A stretch of DNA of 64,000 nucleotides from CAYYWP01 sp050176585. Lineage in GTDB: Bacteria; Desulfobacterota; Binatia; HRBIN30; CADEER01. Position 1 is the first letter of the stretch. Each line of letters opens with the position of its first letter. The DNA lies in the NCBI GenBank assembly GCA_050176585.1, contig JBFXHX010000001.1, forward strand, positions 286,513-350,512, read 5' to 3'. Made by a program: the position numbers and the translations under genes. Positions 1 through 9,559 of the stretch are shown piece after piece. The notes below the pieces were generated by a model that saw nothing but the letters and a program-made list of their open reading frames with translations, did no database searches and was not told where the DNA came from.

Positions 1-1
1 T

Positions 2-469
2 GGCGACCGCGAATGGTCGGCGTTCGCGGCGGCCGTGAGCGAGCCGTGGACCGCCGATTCGCGCTTCGCCACCGCCGCGGGACGGCGCCGCCACGCTGCC
101 GAGCTGGACGCGCACATCGCCGCATGGGCGCGCGCGCGCGACGCCGAAGAGATCGCGTCGACCCTGCAAAGCGCGGGGATCGCCGCCGGTGCGCTCGCGG
201 ATGCAGCGGATCTCTGCGAACGCGACCCGCAGCTCGCCGCGCGGACCTACTTCGCGCGCGCCGGCGTTGCGGTCCTGGATGGCCCGATGCCGCGGCTCGG
301 CGCGACCCCGGGTCGCATCCGCGCACCGGCTCCGCGCCTGGGCGAGCACGGCGCGCAGGTCCTCGGTGGCGTGCTCGGCCTCGACGGCGATGCCATTGCA
401 GATCTGGCGGCCGCCGGCGCTGTGCGTTTCCCCGAGCAGGGAGACTCTGCGCAGGCGGTGAGTTGTTGA
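2..469 (+). CDS. CaiB/BaiF-type (class III) CoA-transferase, C-terminal part
   Basis: The reading frame is open from the window edge, so only the last 155 or so residues are present and the start lies upstream. The tail matches the end of family III CoA-transferases. It has a segment ending in DPQLAAR, then a TPGRIRAPAP stretch, LGEHGAQVL, and a final short helix of the GLDGDAIADLAAAG type. Enzymes of this family move CoA between acyl-CoA and a free carboxylic acid in the cytoplasm, for example in carnitine, bile-acid or aromatic acid metabolism. The catalytic Asp lies in the missing N-terminal half, so the substrate cannot be assigned. The gene converges on the minus-strand YihY gene, with about 110 bp between them holding nothing I recognise. 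Confidence 0.85.
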   Translation, partial: GDREWSAFAAAVSEPWTADSRFATAAGRRRHAAELDAHIAAWARARDAEEIASTLQSAGIAAGALADAADLCERDPQLAARTYFARAGVAVLDGPMPRLGATPGRIRAPAPRLGEHGAQVLGGVLGLDGDAIADLAAAGAVRFPEQGDSAQAVSC

Positions 470-579
470 TCTGTTACGCTGTTAGGGCTCGGAAACGCCC
501 CAGGCCGTCGGGTTGTCCCCTGTGACAGCGGCGTCCCAGTATACCAGCCTAAATGAGCGCAACAGCGCTCCGACCTCGA

Positions 580-1455
580 CTAGGTCCTCGCCTTCACGAC
601 TTCCTGATGCGCCCGCGACACCTCGGCGCCGAGCAGGATCACGCACCATGCGACGTAGATCCACGCGAGGAGAATCGGCAGCTGCCAGAGGGCTCCGTAG
701 AATGCGCTGTAGCGCACCAGGCGAATGACGAACTTCACGTACCCCCACTGGCAGAGCTGCCAGAGCGTGCCGGCGACGACGGCCCCGAACACCGCCGAGC
801 GCGTGCGGACCACCGTGTGCGGCAACAGCGTGTAGAGCAAGGTGAAGCTCACGTACAGCAGCGCATAGGGCAGCGCGCGCAACACCGCGAGCACGATTTC
901 ACCCAGGCGCCACGCATCGAGGGCCGCGTAGATCCACTGCCCCGGCTGCAGGAGCGCCGTGATGAACAGCGCCATGAGCAGCAGCAGTGGCGCCACGATG
1001 CACACGAGAGCGAAGGAGCGAAACTTGCGCCGCCAGCTGCGGCCGGGGATGCCACCCCAAATTTGATTAAAGCACAGCTCGGCGTTGCTCATGATTGCGA
1101 CCACGGCCAGCAGGGCCCCGATCGCGGCGAGCACGCCCGCGGCTTTCAAATTCGTGGCGTCGATGAAGCCGACGATGTCGCGGGCGATGCGCGCCGATCC
1201 CGCCCCCACGGTGCTGACCACGAACGGCGTGAGCTCGCGGTGCAGACCGAACAGCTTGATCAATGCGAAGATCGCGGTGAAGAGCGGTACGAAACCGATC
1301 AGCGTGTAATACGCCAACGCCGCCGCCCACTGATTGCACTGGTGTGCGAAGAAGCGGACCGCGGCGAGCGGCAACGCGATCAGCGCCGCCGGCATCCACG
1401 GGCGTGAATCGCGGACGGCGAACCACCGGTCTTCGTTGATGCGCGTCTCGTTCAT
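580..1455 (-). CDS. YihY/BrkB family integral membrane protein
   Basis: This 291-residue protein belongs to the YihY (formerly 'BrkB/ribonuclease BN') family of polytopic inner-membrane proteins, whose biochemical role is not settled. About six hydrophobic segments are visible. The family's C-terminal signature is present near residues 250-282: a YSAFYGALW stretch, then LPILLAWIYVAW and a GAEV turn. The N-terminal AAALAYYTL segment is also typical. It lies 52 bp downstream of the DNA polymerase III delta gene on the same strand and may be co-transcribed with it. The older annotation of this family as a tRNA-processing RNase is not supported by anything seen here. Confidence 0.88.
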   Translation of the reverse strand: MNETRINEDRWFAVRDSRPWMPAALIALPLAAVRFFAHQCNQWAAALAYYTLIGFVPLFTAIFALIKLFGLHRELTPFVVSTVGAGSARIARDIVGFIDATNLKAAGVLAAIGALLAVVAIMSNAELCFNQIWGGIPGRSWRRKFRSFALVCIVAPLLLLMALFITALLQPGQWIYAALDAWRLGEIVLAVLRALPYALLYVSFTLLYTLLPHTVVRTRSAVFGAVVAGTLWQLCQWGYVKFVIRLVRYSAFYGALWQLPILLAWIYVAWCVILLGAEVSRAHQEVVKART

Positions 1456-1507
1456 CGCAGCCGGATCGACTGGCGCATGCTGATGCCGCCGAGCCTAACA
1501 CGAGCGA

Positions 1508-2893
1508 TCAGGTGGGTGCCGCCATGTCGGCGCCGCGTGCGGAGGCGGCGCGTGCGACACCGCCGCAGAACTCCAGCACGAAGGCCTCGAGGCGCAAGCG
1601 CGCGTCGGTCGGGGTGCTCTTGAAGGCGATGTCGAGCTCTTGCAGCGCGAGCATGGCGCGCCGGAGCTCCGCGCGCGGTATGCGGCTGGCGTTTTGCAAG
1701 CATTGGTACAACACGAAGGGATGCAAGTGGCCGATCGCCTCGCGCTCGTCCTCGGCGAGCCGCGGCAGGAGGCGGTCGCGAAAGTTGGCATAGGTCGTGC
1801 GGGGTGTCCACGCGCCGGCCAGGGACCCGCCGAGGCAATCATGCGCGAGCAACAGCAAGCGCAGCTCGCGCGCGATCACCGCCATGAGGCGCAGCGGATG
1901 CTCGCCCTGCTCAAACAAATCGCGCAGTAGCGCGATGGCGGGCGCCGCCTGGCGCTGGCCCAGCGCCTTGGTGAAGTCGAAGATCCAGCACTCGCCCAGA
2001 TCGCGCACACAGGCAATGACCGCCTGCTCGTCGATCGCGGCTTCGTCGCCCGCGTACAGGCAGAGCTTCTCGAGCTCGCTCGCCAGCACGCCGAGGTGGG
2101 CGCCGGCGCGCCGATGCAGCTGGTCGCGCGCCGCCGGGGTCAGGCGCTTCCCCGCAGCGCCGATCACGCGCGCGATCAGCGCGTCGATGCCGTCGGCTGC
2201 GAGAGTGCCCGAGCGCTCGCGCGCGACGGCAAACTCGAGCACCGCGCCGGTCTGCTGGATGGTCTTGACCACGCGCTTGCGGCGGTCGACGGCGCTGGCG
2301 GTGAACACCAGAACGGCGCCGGGCGGCGCGCCGGCGGCGAGGAACTGCTCGAGCTGGCCGCTATCGTCGCGAAACGCGCCGACGGTGAGCCCGCGTTCGG
2401 CGCAATGGGTGCGCACGGCATCGAGCCCATCGAGCTCACGCCGCTCGAGCGCGCGGCCGAACAGCCCCTGCTGCGCTGTGGCACTCATCGCCGCCCACTC
2501 CGCCGCCGAGAACTCCTCTTGCGACCAGCCCGCCAAGGCGGCGAGCGCGAGCAGTCGCTCGGCCGCATCCGCCAGGCGTTCCTCCTCGAGCGCCGCGAAC
2601 AGCGCCTCGGTGACCTCGGCGCGCTTTTCGCCGGACAAGAAGAGTGTCGGCTCGCGCACCCAGATCAGCTTGGTGCCGCCGAACAGGCTCGGCGTGCGCA
2701 GGCTGTCGAGCACTGGCCCGATCGCCAGCGAGCGCCCGTCGTATTGCTCGAGGCTGAAGCTGCGCTGCGCGGGCGGTACCCAGCGATCGATGAGCGCGCG
2801 CGCGGCGGCCTCCGTCTCGAACGGCTCGCCGATCAGCAGGTACACCGGTGCCGGTGTCTTGGCGTCGAGCAACGCGGAGAAATCGGCAGCCAT
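1508..2893 (-). CDS. holA: DNA polymerase III subunit delta
   Basis: This 461-residue protein resembles the delta subunit of the clamp loader, which opens the beta sliding clamp during replication. Supporting stretches are the N-terminal PVYLLIGEPF strand-loop, DSLRTPSLFGG, a PPGAVLVFTASAVDRRKRVVK segment, a REL-type helix and the C-terminal LQELDIAFKSTPTD helix, which is characteristic of HolA. The family is usually about 330-345 residues. The extra length comes mainly from an Ala-rich insertion at about residues 95-155, between the first strand cluster and the VLVF strand. The start at 2893 is the natural one because the conserved N-terminal strand begins about 15 residues later. It is divergent from mgtE, with 214 bp between their starts. 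Confidence 0.88.
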   Translation of the reverse strand: MAADFSALLDAKTPAPVYLLIGEPFETEAAARALIDRWVPPAQRSFSLEQYDGRSLAIGPVLDSLRTPSLFGGTKLIWVREPTLFLSGEKRAEVTEALFAALEEERLADAAERLLALAALAGWSQEEFSAAEWAAMSATAQQGLFGRALERRELDGLDAVRTHCAERGLTVGAFRDDSGQLEQFLAAGAPPGAVLVFTASAVDRRKRVVKTIQQTGAVLEFAVARERSGTLAADGIDALIARVIGAAGKRLTPAARDQLHRRAGAHLGVLASELEKLCLYAGDEAAIDEQAVIACVRDLGECWIFDFTKALGQRQAAPAIALLRDLFEQGEHPLRLMAVIARELRLLLLAHDCLGGSLAGAWTPRTTYANFRDRLLPRLAEDEREAIGHLHPFVLYQCLQNASRIPRAELRRAMLALQELDIAFKSTPTDARLRLEAFVLEFCGGVARAASARGADMAAPT

Positions 2894-3107
2894 ACGAGGC
2901 CAAGGTGTAGCCTGCTCCGCGCGCGTGGTCCACGATCGGGCATCCCCGTGCGGACCTGTAGGTGCGCGGCGGCGCGCAGCATGCCTGTACGCAGATCACC
3001 GACCGACCTTCAACGCGAAGTCGTGAAGGCGTTTCGCCCCTGGCGAGCATGCGCCGGCGTTGCGGGATCTGCTACACGGCGCCGGAAACTCGCACGGAGG
3101 TTCAGCA

Positions 3108-4352
3108 ATGCGCATCGAGCAGGAAACGCCCGCCGCGGCCAGCGCGGGCGCCGAGACCCCACCCGCCTCGCTGGTATCGGATGTCGCGAGCGCCGGACCG
3201 CGCGAGGCCGCGCTCCTCCTTGCGCAACATCGCGACGAACTCGCGGTGCGCGTGCTGGAAGCGCTCAATCCGGCGCGCGTCGCCGACATTCTGGACCAGC
3301 TGCCGGTGCACCGGCGGCAGGCGATCCTGGCGGTCGCGCCCGCCGCGTTGAGCCGGCAGTGGCTCCGCAATCACACGTATCCGGAGGGCTCCGTCGGGCG
3401 CTTGATGGACCCGCCCATCGGCATCGTCAGCGTCGGCCGTACCGTCGGCGAGACCATCGAGCAGCTGCGTGGATTGGTCGACAAGCGCTTCATCACCTAC
3501 GCCTACGTGGTCGATGCCCCCGCGCGCCTGTGCGGCGTGCTCGTGATGCGCGACCTGCTGTTCGCAGAGCGCGCCGCGCCGATCGAATCGATCATGGTGC
3601 GCTCGCCGTTTTTCTTGCGCCCCGAGATGCCCCTGCTGGATGCGATGCGGCAGGTCGCCGCGTTCCACTATCCCGCGTACCCGGTCTGCGACGACTCCGG
3701 CCGCATCGTCGGCATCGTGCGCGGCCAGAACCTGTTCGAGGCGCAAGCGTTCGAGATCAGCGCGCAGGCGGGGAGCATGGTGGGCGTCGACAAGGAGGAA
3801 CGCCTGGCGACGCCCTGGACGCAGAGCTTGAAGCTGCGCCACCCGTGGCTGCAGCTCAACTTGTTGACCGCGTTCATGGCGGGCGCGGTGGTCAGCGCCT
3901 TCGAGCACACCGTGAGCCACATCGTGCTGCTCGCCGTGTTCATGCCGATCCTCTCCGGACAGTCGACGAATACCGGCGTGCAGACGCTCGCCGTGACATT
4001 GCGTGGCATGACGCTCGGCGATTTGCGCGCGGAGGGGCATCGGGTGCTCTTGTGGAAGGAGGCGCGCCTCGGGCTGGCGAACGGCGTGCTCGTCGGTGTG
4101 GTGGCAGCCGTTGCCATGCTGATCCTCGCATCCTGGCAGGGCAGCGACATCGCAACTGGCCTGGCGGGCGTCGTGCTGGCGGCGATGACTGCGAGCTGCC
4201 TCGCCAGCAGCTTGGCCGGCGCGCTCGTTCCGCTAGTCATGGTGCGCCTCGGTGCCGATCCGGTCACCGCATCGAGCATTCTGGTCACCACGGCGGCCGA
4301 AGTGATCAGCATCGCCTTGCTGCTGGGCTTGGCCGCGTGGCTGCTGCTGTGA
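3108..4352 (+). CDS. mgtE: Magnesium transporter MgtE
   Basis: This 414-residue protein is an MgtE-type Mg2+ channel of the inner membrane. The order is an N-terminal helical superdomain (about residues 25-110, with RVADILDQLP and HRRQAIL helices), a tandem CBS pair (about 115-250, including AYVVDAPARLCGVLVMRDLL and PVCDDSGRIVGIV), and a five-helix transmembrane channel domain (about 260-414). Pore-region residues appear in PILSGQSTNTGVQ, the counterpart of the family's GGNAG-type loop, and the last helix contains a conserved AAEVISI. I chose the ATG at 3108 because a CGGAGG ribosome site lies seven bases upstream. A longer TTG-initiated reading is possible but has no such site. In characterised members the CBS/N domains close the pore when cytoplasmic Mg2+ is high. 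Confidence 0.93.
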   Translation: MRIEQETPAAASAGAETPPASLVSDVASAGPREAALLLAQHRDELAVRVLEALNPARVADILDQLPVHRRQAILAVAPAALSRQWLRNHTYPEGSVGRLMDPPIGIVSVGRTVGETIEQLRGLVDKRFITYAYVVDAPARLCGVLVMRDLLFAERAAPIESIMVRSPFFLRPEMPLLDAMRQVAAFHYPAYPVCDDSGRIVGIVRGQNLFEAQAFEISAQAGSMVGVDKEERLATPWTQSLKLRHPWLQLNLLTAFMAGAVVSAFEHTVSHIVLLAVFMPILSGQSTNTGVQTLAVTLRGMTLGDLRAEGHRVLLWKEARLGLANGVLVGVVAAVAMLILASWQGSDIATGLAGVVLAAMTASCLASSLAGALVPLVMVRLGADPVTASSILVTTAAEVISIALLLGLAAWLLL

Positions 4353-4379
4353 TCCGCTCTGCAGTCTTCAGCGGGGGGC

Positions 4380-5727
4380 GGCCGCCGCACATGGCGCCGA
4401 GCACGCCGGGCACCAACGAGCAGCACGATCTGCGTGCCGATGCTGCGCGCCACACTGGTGCCGATCGACAGCGCCGCTTTGCGGAGCTCGCGGTGCTTCG
4501 CGGATCGCGAGCGTTCGGCTGCGCGCGCCGTTCGTACGCCGATGCGCGATCGACCGATGCCGCGCAATGTCCGCATACGCGGCGCCCTCCCACCACCCGG
4601 CGTCGCTCGGCTGGTGAGCGCGGCGCCATCTGCGAGCGCGGTGCATGGACCGCGCGTTGCACCGGGATCCGTGTGCCGGCCTCGTCCAGCAGCGACACGA
4701 GGGTTTCTCCGACCCCGAGCTCGGTAATCGCCGTCGCGACGTCCAGCTGCGGGTTCGCGCGGAACGTGCCAGCCGCGGCGCGCACCGCTTTCTGATGCTG
4801 CGGCGTGCAGGCGCGCAGCGTGTGTTGAATGCGGTGTCCGAGCTGTCCCCGCACCACGTCCCGGGAGGTCGAGCGGGTCCTGCATGACGAAGTAGATACC
4901 GACGCCCTTTGAGCCAATCAGCCGCACCACGCGTTCGATCTGCTCGGTCAACGCCTTGGGCGCCGCGACAGCAGGTGCGCTTCGCCGAAGAAGACGAGCT
5001 TGGGGCGCTCCGGATCGCCGACCTCGGGCAGTCGTTCGAAGAGCTCGGCCAGCATCCAGAGCAGGAACGTCCCATACGGCGCCGGGGTCTGCAGCAACGA
5101 TCGGCCGCGCGGACACGACGGCGCCGCTCGCGTCGGTCTGCAGGACGTCCTCGAGGTCAAGCGCGGGCTCGCCGTAAACGCTCGCCGCCCTGCTGCTCGA
5201 GCTGGGCGGCGGCGTTGCCGTACCTGGTCTCGATCGCCGCCGCGTGCTCGCCCATGTGCTGCAGTATCGCGCGCAGATGCTTGAGATCGAGCCGCAGCAG
5301 CCCCTGATCTCTTCGACCTGGAAGGCGACGGCGAGCACACCCGCCTGCGTCGCGTGTTCAGGATCAGCAGCCGCGCCAGCAACAAGGGCCCCATCTCCGA
5401 GGCGGTCGCGCGCACCGGAGCTCTCTGCTGGCCGAGCGGATCCCAGAACGCCACCGGGCAAGCGGCGGGTTCGAGTGCGATGCCGAGCTGCCGGGCGCGG
5501 TCGGCGATCTTCGGATAGCTGCCGGCAGGCCGCGGGAGGACGGGGAAGTCTCGCTTCACGACGGCGAGACAGACCGCCGGCGCGGCTGAACTGCTCCGCG
5601 AGGACGCTCACCGTGTTCCCGGTGCCGGTCGCGCCGTGATCAATCCGTGCCGGTTGGCCATGCGCGGCAAGAGCGGGATCACATGCTCGCCCTTGGCGAT
5701 CGGCAGCGCGTCCTCGTGATTGGACAT
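4380..5727 (-). pseudogene. Decayed HerA/DUF853-type ATPase pseudogene
   Basis: All three minus-strand frames carry consecutive pieces of one DUF853 (HerA-like helicase/ATPase) protein, requiring at least eight frame switches over 1.35 kb. The start has a good GGGAGGTGG ribosome site before the ATG at 5727 and reads MSNHEDALPIAKG, then MANRHGLI. Next come GATGTGNT followed by VSVLAEQFSRAG, KRDFPVLPRPAGSYPK, LDLEDVLQTDASGAVV, MLAELFERLPEVGDP, KLVFFGEAHLL, IERVVRLIGSKGVGIYFV, GHRIQHTLRACTPQHQKAVRAA, ELGVGETLVSLLDE, and finally VPGVLGAMCGG. The Walker A lysine reads Asn (GATGTGNT) and the Walker B aspartate reads Gly (FFGEAHLL). The ATPase would therefore be dead even without frameshifts. Flanking genes are intact, which argues for real decay rather than poor sequence. 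Confidence 0.88.
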
Positions 5728-5993
5728 GACCACCTCCCTCGACCCTGGCGCCACCGCCCTACGTCGCCGCGGTCGGTCGGCAATGCCGGTGCGGATAGCG
5801 CGCAAATGACTTCGGGTTGTCGAACACCCGCCGGTCGTGCCATTTTCATTCTCACTGCGGTGTTGCGGGGCAGCTAGCGGGTCCGCCGGGGGCACGTGGG
5901 GGTAAAGCAATGGCGACACTGAACCGGGTTCGCACCACGCATGGCCGGACACGCTCGCGGCGGGTGGTGAGCGCGGCGTGTCGGTGATCGGCG

Positions 5994-8900
5994 GTGGCGA
6001 AACGCAATTGGCGCGCGGTGCTGCGTCGCTGGCGATGGTTGTTGGTCGCCGTCGCCGCGGTGATCCTCATCCGCGCCGCGCTTCCTGAGGCGCTCCGCCG
6101 CGCCGCTGAAAGTCAAGCTTCTGCGGCGCTGCACGCACAGGTCGAGGTCGGCGATGTCGACCTGACCCTCTGGCGCCTTGGTGTTGCGCTCGAGGACGTC
6201 GCCGTGCGTGCCGCGGCGCAGCCGGACGCCGGCCCGCCGGGGTCGCGCACCACCACCTCGACGAGCGCTCCGGACGCCGAGACTCCGCCTGCGGCCGGTG
6301 AGTCCGCGGCGCGCACGGCGACGCCGACCGCGACCTCGATCACCGGCACGCCGCCGGCGACACCCGATGCGGGCGGCACGCCCCCGGCAGCCGGCGATGT
6401 GGCGGCGGAGGCTCCGGTCATCATCGGCTTCAAGCGTCTTGCCGCCGAGCTGCGGTTGGTTCCTCTGTTCGACAAGACGATCCAGCTGCGCGAGGTCGCG
6501 CTCGACGGCCCGCGTGTAGCCCTCGACCGCTTGGCGTCGGGCGACTTGAACATCCTCGCGCTGATCCCGCGCCAGCCCGTCGCGGTCGAAGCGGGGGCGA
6601 CTCCGTCGGTCGAGGCTCCGGCGGGCGGTGGCTGGAAGTTCGGCCTCGACAAGTTTTTGCTCACCAACGGTCGCGTGCGCTTCCGCGATCTGGCCGTTCA
6701 GGGCAGCGAGCCCGTCGAGGTCGGCATCGATCGCGTGTCGGTCGAGGAGATCGCCCTGACGCCGGAAGTTTACGGCGAGCCGGCGCGCGTGCAGCTGACG
6801 CTCGGAGTCGATGAAGGGGCCATCGAGGTCGACGCCCGCCTGCGCATCGTCGGGGGTGGCGTCGCGATGACCACCGACGTGCACGCGCAGCGCTTACCGC
6901 TGCGCCATGCGCGTCTGTACGTTCCGGAGGTGGGTTGGAGCTCGCTGATAGGAGAGCTGGACCTGGACCTGACCTACGCCTTGGAGCCCGATCGCGAACA
7001 CCACATCGGCGGCAGCCTGGGCCTGCGGAACGTCGCTGTCAAAGTGCCGGATCAGCCCGACGTGGTCGCCGGCTGGGAAGCGCTGAACGTGGTCCTGGAC
7101 CGCGTCGATCTGCTGGCCCGCCGCGCCGCGGTGAAGCAAGTGGCGCTCGACGGAGCGCGGCTGAGCGTGCGCTCGAAAGGCGGCCAGCGAATCATGGCGC
7201 TGGCCCAGCGCGTTCGCGATCAGGGCCGGCCCAGCGCCCCAGCGGTGCCGGCGACGGGCGCCACCCCGACTGCGGCCGCGGCGCCCGCGGATGCGGCCGC
7301 CCCCGTGCCCTGGCAATGGAGCGTCGACGAGGTGAAGGTCGGCGACTCCATGCTCCGGGTGGTCAGCGATCAACCGCCCATGGACATCGCGGTGAAGTTG
7401 TCCGCTGCGCAGCTCAAGAGCGCGCCGGACGCGATCGGCCACATCGCGCTCGCACTCGGTGTGGGCGATGGCTCCTTGGCGTTCGAAGGCGACGTGCGCA
7501 TCGGCCGACCGGCGCTCCGCGGCGCGTTGAAGATCCAGGACCTCGCGCTGCCGCCGATGGTTGCAACTGGCACCACCCTGCCGTCCGAAACCCTGCCGTC
7601 CGGAGTGCTGCGCGCCGACCTCGGGATCGAAGCCGGCCTCGCGCGCGACGTGGCCGGCGCCGCCGCTACCGACCGACTGCGCATCGCCGGTACCCTCGGC
7701 ATCGCCGACCTCCGGGCGGCGCCGCCCGGGAGCGGCCTCGCGGTGCAGCTTGAGGACATGGCGCTCCGCATCGACCGGTTGGAGGTGCCGGGCATCACAC
7801 CGAGCGGCCAACCCGCCGCGCCGGGCTCCAGCATCGACCTCGACGCTTTGCTCGAGCTGCGCGGCGCCGAAGTCGTGCGCTCGCCCGGTGCGACGGCCGG
7901 GGCGGGGACACCCGCGCGCGCCACTGGGGCGCTGCGGGCGCGTGCGGATGTGCTGGCCCTCGACATTTTTTCGCTCAGCGTGCCGGCGGCGCTCGCCGGC
8001 TTCGGTGCGGGAGAGGCCGGGTCGATCGGCGGCGCGATGGAACTGAAGTCGACCGCGCTTCGCGTCGCGCTGGACGATGGGAAGGCCTTTGCAGTCGCCG
8101 CGAAGAATGTGCGGGTGCCGGTGACTCGCGTGTCGATACCGATGGGTGCCGCGAGCGCGCCGATGCAAATGCAGCTCGGCGATGTGCACATCGACAGCCC
8201 TGCGATCCGGCTCACGCGTGCCAAGGCCGGCATGGTCCTGCCGGGCAGTGGAGCGCCAGCCGGCGCGACTCAGGCCGCGAGCCGTCCCGCACAGCCCGCC
8301 GCGAGCGCGCCGTCGGCCGCGCCTGGGTACCAAATGCAGATGGCGGCGCTGCGCGTCGCGCGCGGCCGGCTCGACTTCACCGACCAGAGCGTGCAGCCGA
8401 CGTTCAACAACCGCTTTGCGCCCATCGAGATCGACGCGCGCAACATCCAGCTGCCGGGGCCCAAGATCGGGTCGCTCGACCTCCAGATCGGCAACGCCGA
8501 GCGGGGGACGCTCACTGTACGCGGACAGTTGGCGCCGGAGAGCAGCAATGTCGCGTTGACGATGGACCGCTTTTCGCTCACCCCCTTCAACCCCTACGCG
8601 GCGGCATACTCGCCGTACAGCATCGCGGACGGAGCGCTCTCGATCTCGAGCAAGGCGACGGCATCGGGCGGCAAGTTCGACATCTCGAACGACATCACCT
8701 TGCATCACTTCGATCTCGCCGGCGCCGAAGGCGACACGCTCTTCGAGCAGCAGTTCGGCATCCCGCTCACGATGGCCCTGGCGCTGCTGCGCGACGTTCA
8801 GGGCGACATCGTGCTCGGCATTCCCGTGAGCGTCGATCGCGAAGGCAGCGCCGCGGTGGACGTGCTCGCGGTCGTGCGCAGCGCGCTCCGCCAGGCGCTC

Positions 8901-9536
8901 ATCGGCGCGATCTCGTCGCCGCTGAAGATGGTGGGCGCTGTCGTCGGGGGCGGCAGCGGCGGCAGTCATGCGGCGCTGGCGCCCTCGCCGATCGCGTTCC
9001 GGCTCGGGCGCGCAGAGCTCACGTCCGCGGGCGAGGAGAGCGTCGGCCAGCTCGCCGCGTTCCTCGGTGGTCGACCCGGCGTGGCGGTCGAGCTCGCGAC
9101 GGCGCCGACCGCGGACGATGTGCGTTGGCTGCGCGAGCAGGCGCTGCTCGCGGAGTGGGGCGGCGAGGGCTTGTTCAAGCGGTCCATGGGTTTCGTGCTG
9201 GAACGCGGGGTGCGCGACCGGGTGGGCGCCTATCTGCGCCGGCGCGCGGACGAGGAATCCGCAGAGCTCTCCGAGGAAGATGCCGCGGCGCTGGATGGAT
9301 GGTTGGCGGAGCGGCCAACGCCCGGGACGGACGAGCTTCGCGCGCTCGCCCAGGGGCGCCTCGCCGCCGTGCAGAGCGCCTTGCGCGATCAGGGGGTCGA
9401 TGCCGCGCGGATCGCGCTGGCCGAGCCCGCCGGCACACCAGCCGGAGGGGCGCCGTTGGTCTCGATCAAGTTGTACGCCGCGGGGCGAGGCGCGCCGGGC
9501 ACGGCGCCTCCTGGTAGCGAACCGGCGAACCCGTAA
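5994..9536 (+). CDS. AsmA-like DUF748 domain protein
   Basis: This 1180-residue protein starts at GTG and has a basic N-terminus and one transmembrane anchor at about residues 13-31, so most of it should lie in the periplasm. It belongs to the DUF748 group of AsmA/TamB-like proteins. Those are long beta-rich bridges thought to help lipids or outer-membrane components cross the envelope. The clearest family block is at about residues 800-960: QPTFNNRFAPIEI, LDLQIGNAERGTLTVRG, FSLTPFNPYAAAYSPYSI and FGIPLTMALALLRD. Several Pro/Ala/Thr-rich low-complexity linkers (about residues 78-140, 400-430 and 745-780) separate the repeats. The C-terminal 180 residues form a helical region with a LSEEDAAALDGWL-type segment. 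Exact substrate unknown. MscL follows 23 bp downstream and may be co-transcribed. Confidence 0.82.
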   Translation: MAKRNWRAVLRRWRWLLVAVAAVILIRAALPEALRRAAESQASAALHAQVEVGDVDLTLWRLGVALEDVAVRAAAQPDAGPPGSRTTTSTSAPDAETPPAAGESAARTATPTATSITGTPPATPDAGGTPPAAGDVAAEAPVIIGFKRLAAELRLVPLFDKTIQLREVALDGPRVALDRLASGDLNILALIPRQPVAVEAGATPSVEAPAGGGWKFGLDKFLLTNGRVRFRDLAVQGSEPVEVGIDRVSVEEIALTPEVYGEPARVQLTLGVDEGAIEVDARLRIVGGGVAMTTDVHAQRLPLRHARLYVPEVGWSSLIGELDLDLTYALEPDREHHIGGSLGLRNVAVKVPDQPDVVAGWEALNVVLDRVDLLARRAAVKQVALDGARLSVRSKGGQRIMALAQRVRDQGRPSAPAVPATGATPTAAAAPADAAAPVPWQWSVDEVKVGDSMLRVVSDQPPMDIAVKLSAAQLKSAPDAIGHIALALGVGDGSLAFEGDVRIGRPALRGALKIQDLALPPMVATGTTLPSETLPSGVLRADLGIEAGLARDVAGAAATDRLRIAGTLGIADLRAAPPGSGLAVQLEDMALRIDRLEVPGITPSGQPAAPGSSIDLDALLELRGAEVVRSPGATAGAGTPARATGALRARADVLALDIFSLSVPAALAGFGAGEAGSIGGAMELKSTALRVALDDGKAFAVAAKNVRVPVTRVSIPMGAASAPMQMQLGDVHIDSPAIRLTRAKAGMVLPGSGAPAGATQAASRPAQPAASAPSAAPGYQMQMAALRVARGRLDFTDQSVQPTFNNRFAPIEIDARNIQLPGPKIGSLDLQIGNAERGTLTVRGQLAPESSNVALTMDRFSLTPFNPYAAAYSPYSIADGALSISSKATASGGKFDISNDITLHHFDLAGAEGDTLFEQQFGIPLTMALALLRDVQGDIVLGIPVSVDREGSAAVDVLAVVRSALRQALIGAISSPLKMVGAVVGGGSGGSHAALAPSPIAFRLGRAELTSAGEESVGQLAAFLGGRPGVAVELATAPTADDVRWLREQALLAEWGGEGLFKRSMGFVLERGVRDRVGAYLRRRADEESAELSEEDAAALDGWLAERPTPGTDELRALAQGRLAAVQSALRDQGVDAARIALAEPAGTPAGGAPLVSIKLYAAGRGAPGTAPPGSEPANP

Positions 9537-9559
9537 ACCTACACCAGAGGAGGGGCCCG

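Noticed and set aside
2096..4795. 899-codon plus-strand open frame over the holA, mgtE and DUF853 regions
   Set aside because: It overlaps three recognised genes on other frames and has Arg/Ala-rich composition unlike any protein.
3668..5611. 647-codon minus-strand frame as an intact protein
   Set aside because: It links several separate DUF853 fragments with nonsense segments and then runs antisense through mgtE.
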